This document shows, piece after piece, positions 1-13,221 of a stretch of 64,000 bases of DNA (within the stretch, counting starts at the first letter, position 1; each line of letters opens with the position of its first letter). The stretch covers positions 2,060,050 through 2,124,049 of the forward strand of contig JAJEKV010000108.1 in the NCBI GenBank assembly GCA_021234155.1. Reading direction: 5' to 3'. The DNA comes from Isoetes taiwanensis. Lineage: Eukaryota > Streptophyta > Lycopodiopsida > Isoetales > Isoetaceae. Made by a program: the position numbers and the translations under genes. The notes under the pieces were generated by a model. It was not told the DNA's origin, did not search any database, and saw only the letters and a program-made list of their open reading frames with translations.

Positions 1-1473
1 TTGGTAGAAAAGCTACGTTCAGTTACATTATTGCTATCGATATATTAAAATAATGGTGATATTCTATAAAGCGGTGGGAGAGGAAGGCAATCTCGGCGGC
101 TCCTGGCAAGCTTCCGCAGGCGCGCAACTCTACTGGCGTACAAGCCCGACTTAAATCACCATCGACAACACCGCGAGGAGTCCCCGAATGGCAAAGAAAA
201 ACTTGGGAAAACTCTTTAGAAGCCCCTTCAAGTTTTGAAATTAACACTACCCTCGACAAGAGCATCAAACAAGAGCATCTTGGTAAATATAGTCATGCGG
301 AAATGCTTGTACCTCAAATTTAAAGTTGTCACCAAACATTGTGAAGAAGACAATTTATCTAATGGAAATAAAATTCAAATTCATCGAGTTCGATTCACAG
401 AGTTATACTTTCCTTTTAGGGTTTGGTGCATTTCTTCAACGTTATAGTGTGCATGTTCCAGCTCTGATTTAAAATCATTTTACCACCACAGAGGTCTTTA
501 CTCTTATCTCTAAATTTTGTGGAAGGTACTTTCTTTGACAGATGAATTTGAAAGAAGTTATAGCCATTTAGCAAAACACCACCATATTTGGGGCATTTTG
601 GTAATTTCAAAATGACGCTTTTAATTTGTAGCGTTCACTTATAATTGCTTATTAGAGTTTAACGTTTTGTAACTTAGGTGAAATCTATCAAAGAGACTTT
701 GATGTCCAGACTTGCTGGAGTATATAGAGAGAGAGTTTGCCAAATAGGCCCGTGGGCTGGGTAAACAACTTCTCCCATATAAAAGATAGAGAGACCCTTT
801 TTTTTATTGCTCAAATGAGATGATCCTTGGCTACAAAATTTAAAGGATGTACACTTGTCTCATTACCAGCCAATGCATTAGATAATGGAGCAACTGATAG
901 AAATAAATTTGCTTATGAAATAATAAGTGGAAAATGGCCTTCCCTATCTTTATGTAATGGTTTTTTTTTTTTTTTTTTGGGTGTTTGGTGGCATTATGTG
1001 GCTAGAGATAGCATTCTCAAGTCAACACTTGAGGCACCCACCGACTTGGTTAATCAACATCTTTTTGGGTTGATGAAAGATCCTGTTGATAGGCGAAGAT
1101 CTTTAGAAGTGCTCTCGGTAAGAAACCCTCGAGGCGAGGTTTTAATGCTATATGCTACTTGTATTCCTTGTTTGGGTCCTTTTGCGTCCAATTTAATACG
1201 CGGGCGATAAAATCGAATTCAATTCAAATTTCGAATTTTTCACAAGCTCCAAAATGGCAAGCGCGAGGTTGAAGTTAAGGATAATTTTTAGTCATGGTCG
1301 ATTGAATCAATTACTTAAGTGCATCATGAGGCATAAGGACATGCACATACTTAAGATGGAAGCTATCGACCCCGATCGCAAGAGTAGGAAGGAAGATACT
1401 ACTTCAGAAGAATTACCTAAACCAATACCTCTGCACGGATGCTAAATTAATAGGCAAAGCTCTTTATAAGAAT
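1..1473. other. Unassigned AT-rich sequence
   Basis: No gene recognised. The stretch holds an uninterrupted T18 run at 961-978 and scattered short reading frames. The longest (827-1210, plus) runs across the T18 tract and ends in a segment with no domain I know. The proximity of the gypsy reverse transcriptase just downstream makes it possible that part of this is the decayed 5' half of the same retroelement, but no gag or protease motif is visible. Confidence 0.4.
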
Positions 1474-1780
1474 GAAGCACCCACGAGTATGAAATTAGAA
1501 TTCATAAGACCGATGTGTCACCCTTTGGGACATCCATCCTTTGCGAAGGGATGGAATTTAAAGGATATTAATATCTTATCGACTATCAACTATCGACAAC
1601 TCTACAAGCAGACGTTTAAGAACATGTATGCCTTGCCAAGGGCAGATGATTTGATGGACCAACTCTAGGACGGAATAAGATCCAGTATCAGCAGATAAGG
1701 ATTAATGGAGGAAGACATCTATAAGACCGCCTCTAGAACGTGATATGGGCAATATAAAATGAAATCCATACACTTCTATT
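1474..1780 (+). pseudogene. Ty3/gypsy reverse transcriptase remnant
   Basis: Fragment of the reverse transcriptase of a Ty3/gypsy LTR retrotransposon, which would copy element RNA into DNA in the virus-like particle. Reading the plus strand from 1474 gives EAPTSMKLEFIRP followed by HPLGHPSF, matching the family pattern just before the palm (APTS...GFIRPS.SPFGAP). The sequence at 1584-1601 reads INYRQL (family: IDYRQLN), and 1633-1665 reads LPRADDLMDQL (family: LPRIDDLMDQL). It is followed by MEEDIYKTASRT (family: EEDI.KTAFRT). In-frame stops at 1666-1668 and in the last segment, and loss of the usual FSKIDL segment, show it is dead. The YxDD catalytic box and everything downstream are absent. 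No LTRs could be paired with it. The family call is secure from four motifs in the correct order. The exact lineage is not known. Confidence 0.8.
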
Positions 1781-1788
1781 AAGTTCTA

Positions 1789-2154
1789 CTACTTTCTGCC
1801 ATGGAAAGAAATGCTATTTGAGCCAACATGGAGAACACATGGACTTGTCGCACCTGTAGGGTTAACAACCTGAGCATCACTTGTAGTCATACTATTGTAC
1901 AAGCAGTTAGAAACACCACCTATGGCAACATTTGGAATAAAGGATGACACGATTTTGCATCTATACTTGATCATATTTGGTGGACAAAGATTGCATGAAC
2001 GCCACCAACTAGCAACACCATTGATGATATATGTGGTGCTTTCGGGGAGGTAGTTAGCAAGAATAAGATTGGTTGTGGGAATTGAAATTATAAGACTTGA
2101 ACCATTGGGATATTTATGGAACTTTGGAATGGTCGGGATCCTAAAAATGGCCAA
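1789..2154 (-). CDS. Hypothetical ORF, weakly RPA-like
   Basis: An open frame of 121 codons on the minus strand directly behind the gypsy fragment. I do not recognise it with confidence. The visible pattern is a SWWRSCNLC segment followed some residues later by YRC, which loosely recalls the Cys-Cys motif of the C-terminal OB-fold of replication protein A-like proteins that plant transposons often carry (WWY.sC..C...Y.C). The second cysteine pair is not clear, and there is no intron evidence or start context. It may equally be a chance frame. Treat as hypothetical. Confidence 0.2.
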   Translation of the reverse strand: MAIFRIPTIPKFHKYPNGSSLIISIPTTNLILANYLPESTTYIINGVASWWRSCNLCPPNMIKYRCKIVSSFIPNVAIGGVSNCLYNSMTTSDAQVVNPTGATSPCVLHVGSNSISFHGRK

Positions 2155-2200
2155 TGTACCTTTACTTTTTTTTGAATGGCTCCTTGATCTCTATAGAAGC

Positions 2201-2262
2201 AGGAGGAGAAGGAGAAGGAGAAGGAGAAGGAGAAGGAGAAGGAGAAGGAGAAGGAGAAGGAA
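2201..2262 (+). repeat. (GGAGAA)n microsatellite
   Basis: About ten units of GGAGAA/GAGAAG, nearly pure. It accounts for the Gly-Glu and Arg-rich runs in two overlapping reading frames, which are therefore not genes. Confidence 0.95.
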
Positions 2263-2599
2263 CAAGTTTAAAGGCCGGCGCTAATTTGCTCAAGCGAAAG
2301 GAATCTTTAAAAGACTACCTAAAATTTCCCAAAAAGGTCCATTTTCACGATCTATTTGTGATAAGCGTGACATTTTGGTTATTTTGGGGGTACCAACATG
2401 AGGGAGTAGTGAACTTTCTGTACCCACATCACGAAATTGTTTATTATGCCGGGTTTTGGCTAGTTTGGTATATGAAAAATATAACAAATCTAAATACAAT
2501 AAAAAATTTGACATTGGAAACAAATAGCAATTCCACTAGAGCAACAAAAGCATATAATATTCAAAGTTTTAAAACCATTACAAATTTTTAAAATTGTAA

Positions 2600-5500
2600 A
2601 AATATAATGCATTTGACAGCATTTAGAACCAGGGATTATATTTTGCGGCTTTAGCTACATTTGTTGGACGATATGGTGGAAGGAAGCATAGGTGAGCTCA
2701 AAAGGTATATAAAATACTCAGGTACCTTTCCACGTGAGGCTCGCCGGTGCCGCCCAGTGCTTCGGCGATTACTCGTTTGCTCCCAGCGCTACAAAATGTG
2801 ACCATAAATTTACCACCCACGGGGAAAAGGCGGGGGCGATATAAATTTATCTGGGCATTTTACACGGGGCTCCCACTATACGAGCTCTCTTTAGAAGCGT
2901 TCCTTCTAACTTCGCCAAAGTATGCTATAACACACAAAAATCATTGCTGTATCTTCATTGGTTATAACGTGACATTGCATGAGAATATGGCTGTACCCGT
3001 AAATATTGTTGGTTAAAACAAGGAGCAAAATATGTTCACCGCATCACGGTTTTCAGGCTTGTGATGCATAAAATCTATCGAATTCAGGAAAAGTTTTTTG
3101 TGAAGGAAGCTTTACGGGATTTCTATGATAACCGAATCTTGAGGATTTTGTTGATCTTCCGGAGTTTCTTAAAATTTCTTAAGTGGAAAAAAGCATTTAG
3201 GGTTTGTTGATCGCGGCCCGGAGTTTTTAGGATTGGTGCATATCCATATATATATGAGGGGCGGAGGCATTGCGTTTGGATCGAGAATAGAAATGTAGCA
3301 AAGTAATGTTGCTTGCTCGTTCTCATAGCTACTAAGCGTTCCTTTTCATGCCTACAAATCTTGCATCGGTTTATCACGGTTTTTGTCATGACTCTGTTTG
3401 GCTTTATTTTTAATTTAGTTCCTGCCCATTCAGTTTCGCATTTATATATAAATAACATTAGAATAGCCCAGAGAGATTTGCGAAATGCTTGGAAATTTGA
3501 ATAGTTGGATCCACTGTGACCATGTGTTGAGAGTCTTTGCTCTCTGGGATCGGCCGGTGCCGGGGAGGAGCTTTTCTTGTTTTATCTTTGTATCATTTTG
3601 GAGACTGTACGCTGGCATATATTAGCGAGGCTGAGTTCACATTTTGGCGGTCGGTAGAAGAGCCCTTCTAAGACAACGCTATCCACCATGCATAGCTAAG
3701 AGCTCGAATGCACGGAAAGAGCCTTTTTCTGCCAGGTAAAAATTCCGGATGTTTTTGTAGTGCGTGTCTCGGGGTTTAGAATAATGGGAGCGTAGAAAGT
3801 AGCGGTTGTGGAGCAGCTCCTGATTGAAGCGTTTATTATGGGCACAAACTCTGTTGAGCTTGTCCATTGAAGAGCACGCCCGAAGAGTGACGCAAAGGAA
3901 GCGGTCGTGATTGCCCTGCTCCGTCTCCCACATGCTGGGGTATGTCTCTTAAACACTACATATGTCTGGAGTTAAGATGTTTTTGAACTTCCTTAGCACT
4001 AAATCAAATTCTAGATTAAGATCATTGAATCTCATTAACCAACTTTGGTATCGTTATCCTGCGGTTAGAACCCCATCTTATCAGCTCTTCCGAACTAGCG
4101 AGGATGTCGAGTAGAGGTACACAAAGTTTGTAAATACCGACTCACATCCATTATTAAGGTTTACGATGAAATGCATTTGAGAAATGGATCAACAAAAATA
4201 AAGCTTTGCTTACCGGAGAAAAGACAGCGGCGTAAGTGAATTGGCTTTTAAGATTCAAAGAAGGTTCACTTATGGGCGGAAGTTGCAGGAAACGATGTAA
4301 CTATGTTGCACAAAATACAAGTTACTTAAGGAGTTAATAATGGTCCAATCTAGTGTAAACCTTCATCTCGGTACGTGGCACAATAGTTTCACAATCCGGG
4401 GCGAGAAGTTTAGCATATCTTCGCCAAAGGAAGCATGGCCATGCGCGAAATAATTTACGCCATGTGTTATGTGCTTATTCAAGGTTACGCAACAACGCAA
4501 GCGCCAAGGTTGGCACTAAGTGAAAACGATCACATGTTCTTTTGATTCAAAGTAATATGTGTGTTGGGTTTTAAGAAAAAAGGTTTTCCTTTCTAATACT
4601 TCAGAGAAAGTTTAATAGGGTTCTTCATTGGCGGTTTCCATTGTAGTTTCTTGGTAAGCTCTTTTTGTCGTCCCGATAAACTTTGTTATTGATTGTGGGA
4701 TTTGATAATTTGTGTAAACTTTGGTCTTTCAAGCTTTGATTGTGATTGGATTGACCAAATTACGAATTTATCGTTAAAGTTAATTTAATTGCTTGCATCC
4801 ATATTAAACTTGATTTAATCAAATTCAAGATGCTTTCTGAAAGTGCTGAAGCCACGTAAAGCGGTGAAGTACTTCGATTATCAAACAAATGCATACAAAG
4901 GAATGCATCTGTGAGAAGAGCAGCCAGGGACATCCCGAGAAGGCAAGAAATCTCAAGGTGATGGGGAGTCTTGTGGGTAGATTTGGGACCCACCACACGT
5001 GAGGCCTTAAATTTATCTTAGATGGGTTTTCATTAGCTTGTCGGTATAAATTTATCTGCGTTACCCATTTATTTTTTACTTTACTTGAAACATTCTGCAA
5101 AATTGGGCGTAGCCTTATTTAAAGAACCTTATCTGAGATGATAGTGTATGTAACAACTTTTGGTAACTTACTATTTTAATATGAATACTTGCCCGAATGC
5201 TTTCTTCTACGTTAAAAGTTTAAAGAATTTGTTTGCCTTCGCTTGATGTGTTAACGCTTCTGAGTAGTGTTCGCGCAAAACGGCACGGCCTGCGCTTTCA
5301 TTGCATGTATTTTGGCAATGGAATTCCGCTGGCTCAGGTGAGAGTGCTGCTTGACCCCCTAAATGGCTTCCGCGGTCCTATGCCCAAGTGTTTCTCTTCA
5401 AAGTGTGTCACAAATGACTTTTGCAAAATCCTTATCCACAAGAGCTTGAATACCTGTTTGCTCTTTTTAAAAATTCCAACTTTTTGGGAATCTTTCAAAA

Positions 5501-7300
5501 CAACTTCTTAAATAAATTGGTTGAACACCTTTGGGATAAAGTTTTGGCTTTAGATCACGAAAATTACACTATTTGTCAGGATATTTATCATTCTAGGTTG
5601 GAGGATCTGCGGGGTTGATCGGGGCCTTGTCTATCATTTGCCAAGAATCGGGTGGGCAGCCAATCAAAAAAAAGAATCCTTGAAGGAATTCTTCCACTTA
5701 ATGTCGATATCTTAAGACCATTCAGCCATCACAAAGCCATAGCATAGTTTTGTCGGTGGTGTAAAAGCGGTATCTTATGAAAAGTTCGAGGCCTTGTGTG
5801 GAGTTTTCTAGCTTCCTGGGGTTGTTAAATGAAGGTGAACCACAATCCATCATGACAAATCCATGGCACATCGAAACAACCTTGACCCAATCTGAGTTTT
5901 GAAATTTCTGTTGCCTATAAGATGTTATTACGATGCGGAAATTCCCTTTCGGGTTAATTTTTTGCCCTTTGAAGGGTTTTGATATATCTATCTTAAAAAG
6001 AAAATAAAAAGGTTGCTAGGACTATAAAGGAATAAAAAAATGTTGAGCAGTAAAGCGTATGCTTATGCTAGTGATAAAATCTTATCATCTTGATACAAGC
6101 AGCCCATGAAGCATTCAATATTTGGAGTTAGAATAGCTTATGAACTAAAATTTAGATGTTAATAGTTGTGGTTTAGCAGGTGCATTCAGAACAATATATT
6201 TTGCTTGGGGGCGATCCAGGGATTCAAGCTCACCAAAACTCTTTATTTTAAGGGAAAGCTTGCTTGAAATCTTAGCGTTTAATTTAAAGGCAAAGCTCTC
6301 TGCATTGGATGAGTGTAATGGTTCAATGCTAACGAAATTTACTTTAACATTGGTAGGAAATTTTGTTGAACCCATGATAGGTATTTGACGCAGCACAGAG
6401 AACCATATTGGTTGGGTTGCGGGTTGTGTGTGATGATTGAGGTTTTGAACAGCCCGGAGATGATTATAGAATAAGATTTGGAAACAATTTCTTTTCCCTT
6501 ATTGTTACGCTGAACGCAACTGAAGTTTTATGGTTGCGTTATAAACTAACGAAGTGCATTTGTGAGTGCGTACGGGTGCTATTGTTGCGGCGTAATAGAG
6601 ATTTGATCTTGATACATTTTTTAGTTTAAAAAGGGTTGGACTGATTATTTTGCTTGGCAGGGGCTTTGCTCCAGGAATATTTCTAGTTGTGGACTCAACT
6701 GGGGCTGAAACCATGGACTTGATTTAAAAAAAAAAAATTAGCTTAAAGGGTTACAATTGGGAACTTTTGGCTAAAAAGGGTTGAACTTGATTATTTACTT
6801 TGTGGAGTCACATGAGTTTGTAACTATGGGTTTTAAAGTTATATTAATTTGCCATATGATTCCTTGATGGAGGACGGGTGGAAATCCATGATGGAGGGGT
6901 GAGCCCTTGGTGGTGCTGGGAAGGAAGTTAGAGAAGCAGGGATAAAGCTGGGAGTTACGTTTGGAGCAGAGTAGGGGCTATGGAACCTTAGAAAGGTTGA
7001 GACCCAAAATGGTGACGATACCCTTTAAATTTTTGAAAGGAAGCTCCTTGATCTCACATATCTGGGGAAGAGATAAACAGGGATTGGATACTCTCCTTCT
7101 CTATATATCATGATTTCTTGTCAATATAAACATCAATCTTTTTGAGCGGATTCAAAATGTCCTTTATAATGCATGAAGCTTTAGACATGATTCTCCTAAG
7201 GGTTGATCCCAAACTCTCCCTTCTTGTTCCTTAAAATTGTGCATGGGTTGTCTTGGAGATTGGTTTTCACCTTGAGCAGATTGGATAGTGAGCTTTTGGG
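2600..7300. other. Unassigned intergenic or decayed repeat DNA
   Basis: No gene recognised in about 4.7 kb. Short frames occur at 5233-5618 (plus) and 6145-6714 (minus). The second group is Lys/Ser/Asn rich, and neither shows a known motif. Sequence around 3240-3270 has a TATATATATGAGGGGCGG-type promoter-like stretch, and 3530-3660 has a GC-richer segment with a short GAGAG...CTCTC hairpin. Both resemble LTR sequence, but no partner copy was found. Poly(A) runs such as 6727-6738 may be old retroposon tails. Confidence 0.35.
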
Positions 7301-7310
7301 CTGAAGGTGC

Positions 7311-7510
7311 GGAATGCCCGCGGTTGTGATAGCAATAGAGCCGACATTCATGGATGGGGGCCTTCACCATACTCTCTACTACTTCATTTTTCTTTTTGGC
7401 TCGCCAGTTACTCGGCATACTTTTCATTTCTTTCCCTTTGCCTCTACAGGTTTTATTCTCACCAATCACAAAGCCCGTTACTATCTCCTACCAATTCCCG
7501 CGTAGATTTG
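7311..7510 (+). repeat. Dispersed repeat, copy 1 (pairs with 13230-13400)
   Basis: Begins GGAATGCCCGCGGTT and shares the order hairpin remnant, TGGATGGGG, a TACTACTTCATTTTTCTTTTT-like stretch, CTCAT/CTCGG, and TTTGCCTCTACA with the copy near 13.3 kb. In this copy the hairpin arms have diverged (the spacer and several stem bases are changed). The two copies border the pyrimidine-rich region and could be remnants of LTRs, since the better copy has a TATTTATAC box just after the hairpin. The alignment covers only about 200 bp, so this is not proven. Confidence 0.6.
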
Positions 7511-10500
7511 GTGCATCGAATCGAATAGGTTAATCCCGGGTTGCGGGTATGTTGGTGGCCTGGATCTGTGGTCCTTTTGTCCTTTGCTATATACTGGTTT
7601 TTTTCAGTTTGCAGCTCGCTAACTGTAGTTGTGGTTGGTTTTCAAGATTCGCCTTCAGGCCGGAGTTTCTTTTTTTCATTTTTCTGGCTGTTTTGGGTGC
7701 ATCCGGTTGCTTTGTAGTTTCGCAGACGGTTCTTTTCCTTCCCTTGGTCAATTGCTTTCGCTTTTGTTTGATCTGCTGTTTTGCTTCCCTCGGTTTTCCC
7801 CTCTCCATCCTTTTATGCATGATTTCTTGAGCTTATTTTGTCTTGGTTCTCGCTTTTCCCAATGTTCCCCGCGTGCGTGCTTGAGCTTCGCCTTCTTTGC
7901 TAGCAAATCCAGATTGCTCTTTGTTCCATTCTTTTTCTTTAAATCGATCCGGCCGTCCGGAAGTCCGATTTCCTCTCTATCATTTCATTTTCCAGCCACT
8001 CTGAAGTTTTTCCGCTTGCAATCGGGTCTCCATAGCCGGTTTTTCCGTCGTTTGGTGTTGGCCGACTCTTTTGGCCGCTGTTTGTGGCTTTCCCCATTCT
8101 AATCGGGACCTTTGTTTCTTTGTTTGCCCCATCCCCGCCTTTGTTATCCCTATGGGTTTTCTTGGCTCTCGGCGAACTCCACTTATAGCAAATCGATAGC
8201 CATCTCTTTGTTATCCCTTTATCGCTTCCATCGACCTTTAGTCGCGCCTACGTCATAATATCTTCGGATAAGGAGTTCGTTCCCCTAATTTTTCTTTTTA
8301 GGGTCATGTATACTGTGGTCCCTGTTGTCCACTTATAGTTTCTTGTTATTAAATTGTTTCCTTGGTTCTTATTACATGTTGTCCCGTTGTACTATGTTCT
8401 TGCTTTGGCTTATCCATAAGGTTGATTTGTTCCTCGTAGTAGTTCTTGAACATTTACAATTGTGTTTTTAGAAACATCTTCATATCTTTGGGGCATATAG
8501 AGCACTATAGCACAACCTATTTTTTCATATGGAAGTACTTTGCATTTGTTTATGAGGTTTTAGCGATCGATAGAGGATTAGGATAAGGAATTACGGTTTC
8601 GTCTTGTTTGAGAGCAAGTGGTAATGGTGCCGACCTTTTCCTTTTGTTCATGGACGGACGCTTAGGTATCCAGCCAAGTTAATTAAATTGTTTTACTTTT
8701 TGGCCTAACGAAGTTGATCTTTTAGTGTGGTGGCTAGATTGCCCGTGTTTTTCACTCTCCCATTGCAAGGTTTGGTTCCCTCCAAGTTTCTCGACTTAAT
8801 GTTTTCTTTTCTCGCTGGTTTTCTCCAATCGATATTATGATTGTATACTTGTGTTCCTTGGAAGATGTGCATGCAAATTTCCCGAAGCTTTATTCATTTA
8901 TAGATGCCACACATGCTAAGCTTGTTTATTTCTCAGGATGTCAATGATTTGGGATCTCCAAAGCATCCCCTGTAAGTTGATAATTTGGTGATTTGGTTCG
9001 CCGATGTGTAGTGACATCATTGATGCCCTTCTCCGGGTAAAGTATAGTCTCGCGGCTAACTTTGCTTCATGAATAGTTTTTTCTTACCAATGATATTGAT
9101 GGTGTTTTAGAACAACATGTTATTATATGTTGGGTTTTGTACCATAGATCCACATTTATTGCAACTTAATATAGACGAAATTGCGTCATTTCGCTTTTAT
9201 GGTAGATATTGTTTTCTTTTAGTGCGTTGTTTTTTTTCAGAGCTATGTGGCCATACAATGTCATATACCAAGAGGATCTTCCATCGCCTCTTTGTTAGAG
9301 ATATTGTTGAGTTCTCTTTATTGTAATTCAAGAGCTTCCACTTTCCACCTAATCGAGGTATTTTATATTTATTTGGAGATCGCGGTGCAAGGTACCAATC
9401 ATTTGCAAGGCATTTTTGCATGGTTAGATGTACATCCACTCTCGCTTTTGCGGTGGCATCGCTTTGTTTTTACTATCTCCGATGAAGCGCTATTAACCGA
9501 TGCATCTTAGGCATTTGCCTAGTACTTCTTTAATTGGTGACTTTATTTTTAAGTCATGGTGGTGCTATAGTCTTTTTTCTTTTCGTCGGTTTCGATGAGA
9601 CTGGTCCGCCTCTATAACCATTATCGCCGATCTTAGAGTCATTTTGAATAATTTATATCATTTATTCATAGTTGCGATTTGTTCCGTGGCATATATGTAG
9701 GACGTGCACATTACTTCTCGATATTTGAGTTGATCTTAGCGACATGTTCTCATCTTAGGCTCCTTTGTTTCTTTTCTATTCTTGGTTGCTTCTACAATGT
9801 TCTATTCTATTCCATTCCCTAATCTATTGCTATGCTTTGTCACTTGTCCATTTGCTTTTCTAGTTTCAACTTACTCTTTTTTTAGTTCCATTGTGCCTCC
9901 TTTGTTTTTCAATGTTCCATTTGTTTGTTCCAAGAGTTCCTCTTCTATACTACTTCTATTCTATCTATCCTCTATACCACTTATTCCTTTAATTGGTCCA
10001 TTACCTTGGTTTTAGTCTCTTCTTTTCTTTGGTTTCTGTTTTTAATCCCATTGCTCTCAACTTCTTTTGCATTCCTATATAACTTGCATTATCCTGTAAT
10101 TTGATAACTCTAAGTACATTGTTCTTGTTTGTTTATATTGGTCTCTAGGATCACAGCTTTTCGTTGATGTAGTTTTGGATTTTTCTCGGTCCAACGCTTA
10201 GTCTCATGTGCATCTTCCATTGTTGTCATATTTCATCTCTTTCTCTTTATATATTCCCCGCTGTCCATATTGTCTATTTGCCCATTCTATTGGATCAGTT
10301 GCTCTTTTTCATCCTCGGACCCATCCATTACTCTCATTTTGATCCATTAGCATCTATTTGTTGATTCCCTTTCTATTTATTCTCATTCCCATAATTCCTC
10401 TCTCTCCAAATTTCGCTTCAACCATTCGCTTCTCTAGGTTCCCCGTGGGTTTTAAAAGGTGAACCAACTTTTTGAGCTCCCCGATTCCCATGCTAAGCAT

Positions 10501-13200
10501 GCTGCAAGTTTCCTATTTTCATTTTATTCCTAAGCTCTTGTTTTTCTCCGTGTTCTTCCATTGCTTTGGTACGATGTAATCTTAGTTGGTCCTAGAGCAT
10601 GATTATTCCTCACAATATAACCCGCAGACGCTTATGCATGATTATACGCTTATTTATTTGTTATGTTATAGGTGCCTTTATTTCGCTATGATTTCATTTT
10701 CGCTTGCATTCCCTTTGATTATTTATGCTTTTTCTCTCATTTTGCCATGGCCAAGATAGGTGCTCATAACGTCCATTCTTTTTTATTGTGCCGCCAATCT
10801 CTATTGGCAATGTAGTTGGTTATTTCTGCACTTCTTGCTCCTTTGATTCGATTGGTTCTATGGTTCATTTTAGTCATTTGACCTATTTGTGGCTTTTGTT
10901 CAACTACTTTATGTTGGTTCTTGCTTATTCCTATTTTGTTCCATTTGTTTGTTTGTATTTAGTTTATAGTTAAATTTTGTTTCGTTTGTCCATTGTCTTT
11001 TTTGTTTTTCTTGTCCCTTCTCCAGTCTCGTTCAACCATCTTTTCTCTAGGTTCCACGTGGTTTTAAAAGGTGAGAACTAACCTTTGCCTCGATTATTCC
11101 CCGTGATACATGCTCTTTGCAGGTTTCTATTTCACTTCTTGTTCCTAGGCTCTTGTTTTTTCGTGTTCTTCTATTGCTTGGTACGATGTAATCTAGTTGG
11201 TCCTAGGGCATGATTATTCCTCACAATATAACTTGATAGGCTATGTATGATTATACGTTTATTTATTTGCTATGTTAAGGTGCCTTGTTTCGTTGAAATT
11301 TCTTTTTCATCTGCAATTTCCATTGAATATTTATGCTTCATTTCTCATTTTTGTCATGGCCGAGATATGTGCTCATAACGTCCCTTAAAATCTCTATTGG
11401 CAATTTAGTTGGTTATTTCGTGCTTTTGCTCCTTTAATTCGATTGGTTCTACTGGGTTCATTTTAGTCATTTGACCGTTTATGGCGTTTGCTCAACTTCT
11501 CTACGTTGGTCCTTGCTTATTCCTATTTTGTTCCATTTGTTTGTTTGTGGTCCGTCTTATTTAGTTAATAGTTAAATTTTGTTTTAGTTTGTCCATTGTC
11601 TTTTTTTTTTTTCTTGTTCCTTCTCTGTCATTTTGCCTTAATGTCTTGTTGTTCCTTAATGTCTTCTATTTTGCCTTAATATCTTGTCATGGTTTCATTT
11701 CCCATTGATCTAGCTCCTCGAACTGGGTTTAGTATTTTGCCTTTACTTCCTTTGCTAACATAAACCCATTGTTCATTTTGAGATATTGATATGTTGGGCT
11801 TTAGTTTCATAGTATTTTGATGTGGTAGGATTTATTGAATTTGTCGTTTCATGTTAAGGTTCTTTGGTTTAGTATCATATCCTCTTGTGTCCCTCCCTTC
11901 CCCCTCACTCTTTCTCGTCTGATATCCACGTTTTGGTATTTCCTTGTTGTGCCCATTCTATTTAATCCAATTGTTCGGTTATTTGCCCTCTTATTAGCCC
12001 CTTTGGATCCATTGACTCCTGTTGTTTCTTTTTCTCTTTTCATTTAATTAGTTTTTCATAAATGCTCTCTCCCGCCCATTCCATTCATTCCATTTTGGGT
12101 TGTTTATTCTTGTTTACCACTTTTTACCCCTTTCCCTGTCGTGCCTCTTTTGCTTCCTCTGGATTTGCCCTTTTGCATGTTGTCCTTCATTCCTTTTCAC
12201 TTCATTTTTTTTCCTTCCTTGCCTCTTCATTCTTGTCATTCCATATAGTCTTCTACTCTGCGTATTAAATTCATTTGCTCTTGTGAGTCCATTTTTCTCT
12301 TTTTTCCACATATCTTTAGTTCCTTTCCTTTATCATCATTTGTTCTCTTATGGGTGGATTTCTTTTGTATTTGTCCTTTTGGTAGTTCTTCGTTTAATTT
12401 TTGTTATTCTTTTTTTTTCGAGTTAAGTTCTAGTTGTCCTTTTGCTTCATATGTTTTTGTAGTGTTGGTTTCTCAGTTAATTCTTTGTTTGGTTCATTTT
12501 TTTGCTCATATTCTCTCGGTTCCTTTGCTCCATATTTTCTTAGTTTCATTTTTTCTCCTTCTATGTATAAATCCTAACATCACCTTAATTACTTTTGCTT
12601 CATCTTAGTTCTTCTAGTCCTTTTTTGTCATGTCCCTCTCCTCACCTCTTCTTCGCCTGGGTTCATTTGCTCCTTTGGTATCTATGCATGCCGAGGTTGA
12701 AGTTCAAATTTGTTCTTTCTGGTGGCTTGCTTGCGTTACTAATTCTAGCCCTGTCTCTTTCTTTTGGTCATCTCACCTCATAATTTTTCTTAGTTCGTTT
12801 TTCATATTCCTCCGTGTTCCTTATTTTCTCTTTTTCCTTCGTTAAGCTCTTGAATTGCCTTAGGCTCGTTTCTCTGTGTATCCAGTTCTTCAGTTTCTTG
12901 TTTATCCTTTTTTCATCATTTGACCCCTTGATTGTCTTTGTCTTGTCTTGTCTCCTTTGTTTCTCCTCTTGATTCGCCTTGGTTTTCTTTGCTCTGTTGG
13001 TTGTCCATATACCCTTTTTATCTCGATTTTATCCTTGTTTTGTCATCGGCCTTGCTTAGCCATTTCTTCCTTTGTTTATCTCTTTCACTTGTTCGATTAG
13101 GGTCATCGTGTTTTATCAATTTCTCCAGTTTTGTTTAACTTCATCCTTTTCTCCGGTCGGGTTTGCTTCATGCTTCTTGATGTAGATTCCTCTTCTATAG
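7511..13200. other. Pyrimidine-rich (T/C) repeat region
   Basis: About 5.7 kb in which the plus strand is strongly enriched in T and C, especially from 9.75 to 13.1 kb, with recurrent words such as CCATTTTGCCT, TTTGCTCC, CCATTTGTTTG and TTGGTTCT. It gives many long Phe/Leu/Ser-rich reading frames on the plus strand and Lys/Arg-rich ones on the minus strand. They have no family motifs and are composition artefacts. A 600-bp tandem duplication lies within it. I see no gene here. Confidence 0.6.
10420..11627 (+). repeat. ~600-bp tandem duplication
   Basis: Unit A (about 10420-11025) and unit B (about 11026-11627) share ordered landmarks: TCTCTAGGTTCC, TTTTAAAAGGTGA, GTACGATGTAATCT, TTGGTCCTAG, GCATGATTATTCCTCACAAT, ATGATTATACG, TTATTTATTTG, GTGCTCATAACGTCC, GATTGGTTCTA, TTAGTCATTTGACC and CCTATTTTGTTCCATTTG. 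They differ by many substitutions and small indels, so the duplication is not recent. No coding function is visible. Confidence 0.9.
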
Positions 13201-13221
13201 GCCCTTGTTTGTATCTTAGGA

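Noticed and set aside
2069-2591. Two overlapping frames through (GGAGAA)n giving Arg-rich or Gly-Glu-rich proteins
   Set aside because: The microsatellite accounts for the composition; the remainder has no motif.
3630-3660. Gypsy-type primer-binding site (TTTTGGCGGTCGGTAG)
   Set aside because: Only loosely like TGGCGCCGTTGCC, with no LTR pair around it.
7549-8102. Phe/Leu/Cys-rich ORFs that could be read as membrane proteins
   Set aside because: Typical of translated pyrimidine-rich DNA; several frames open at once, with no conserved motif.
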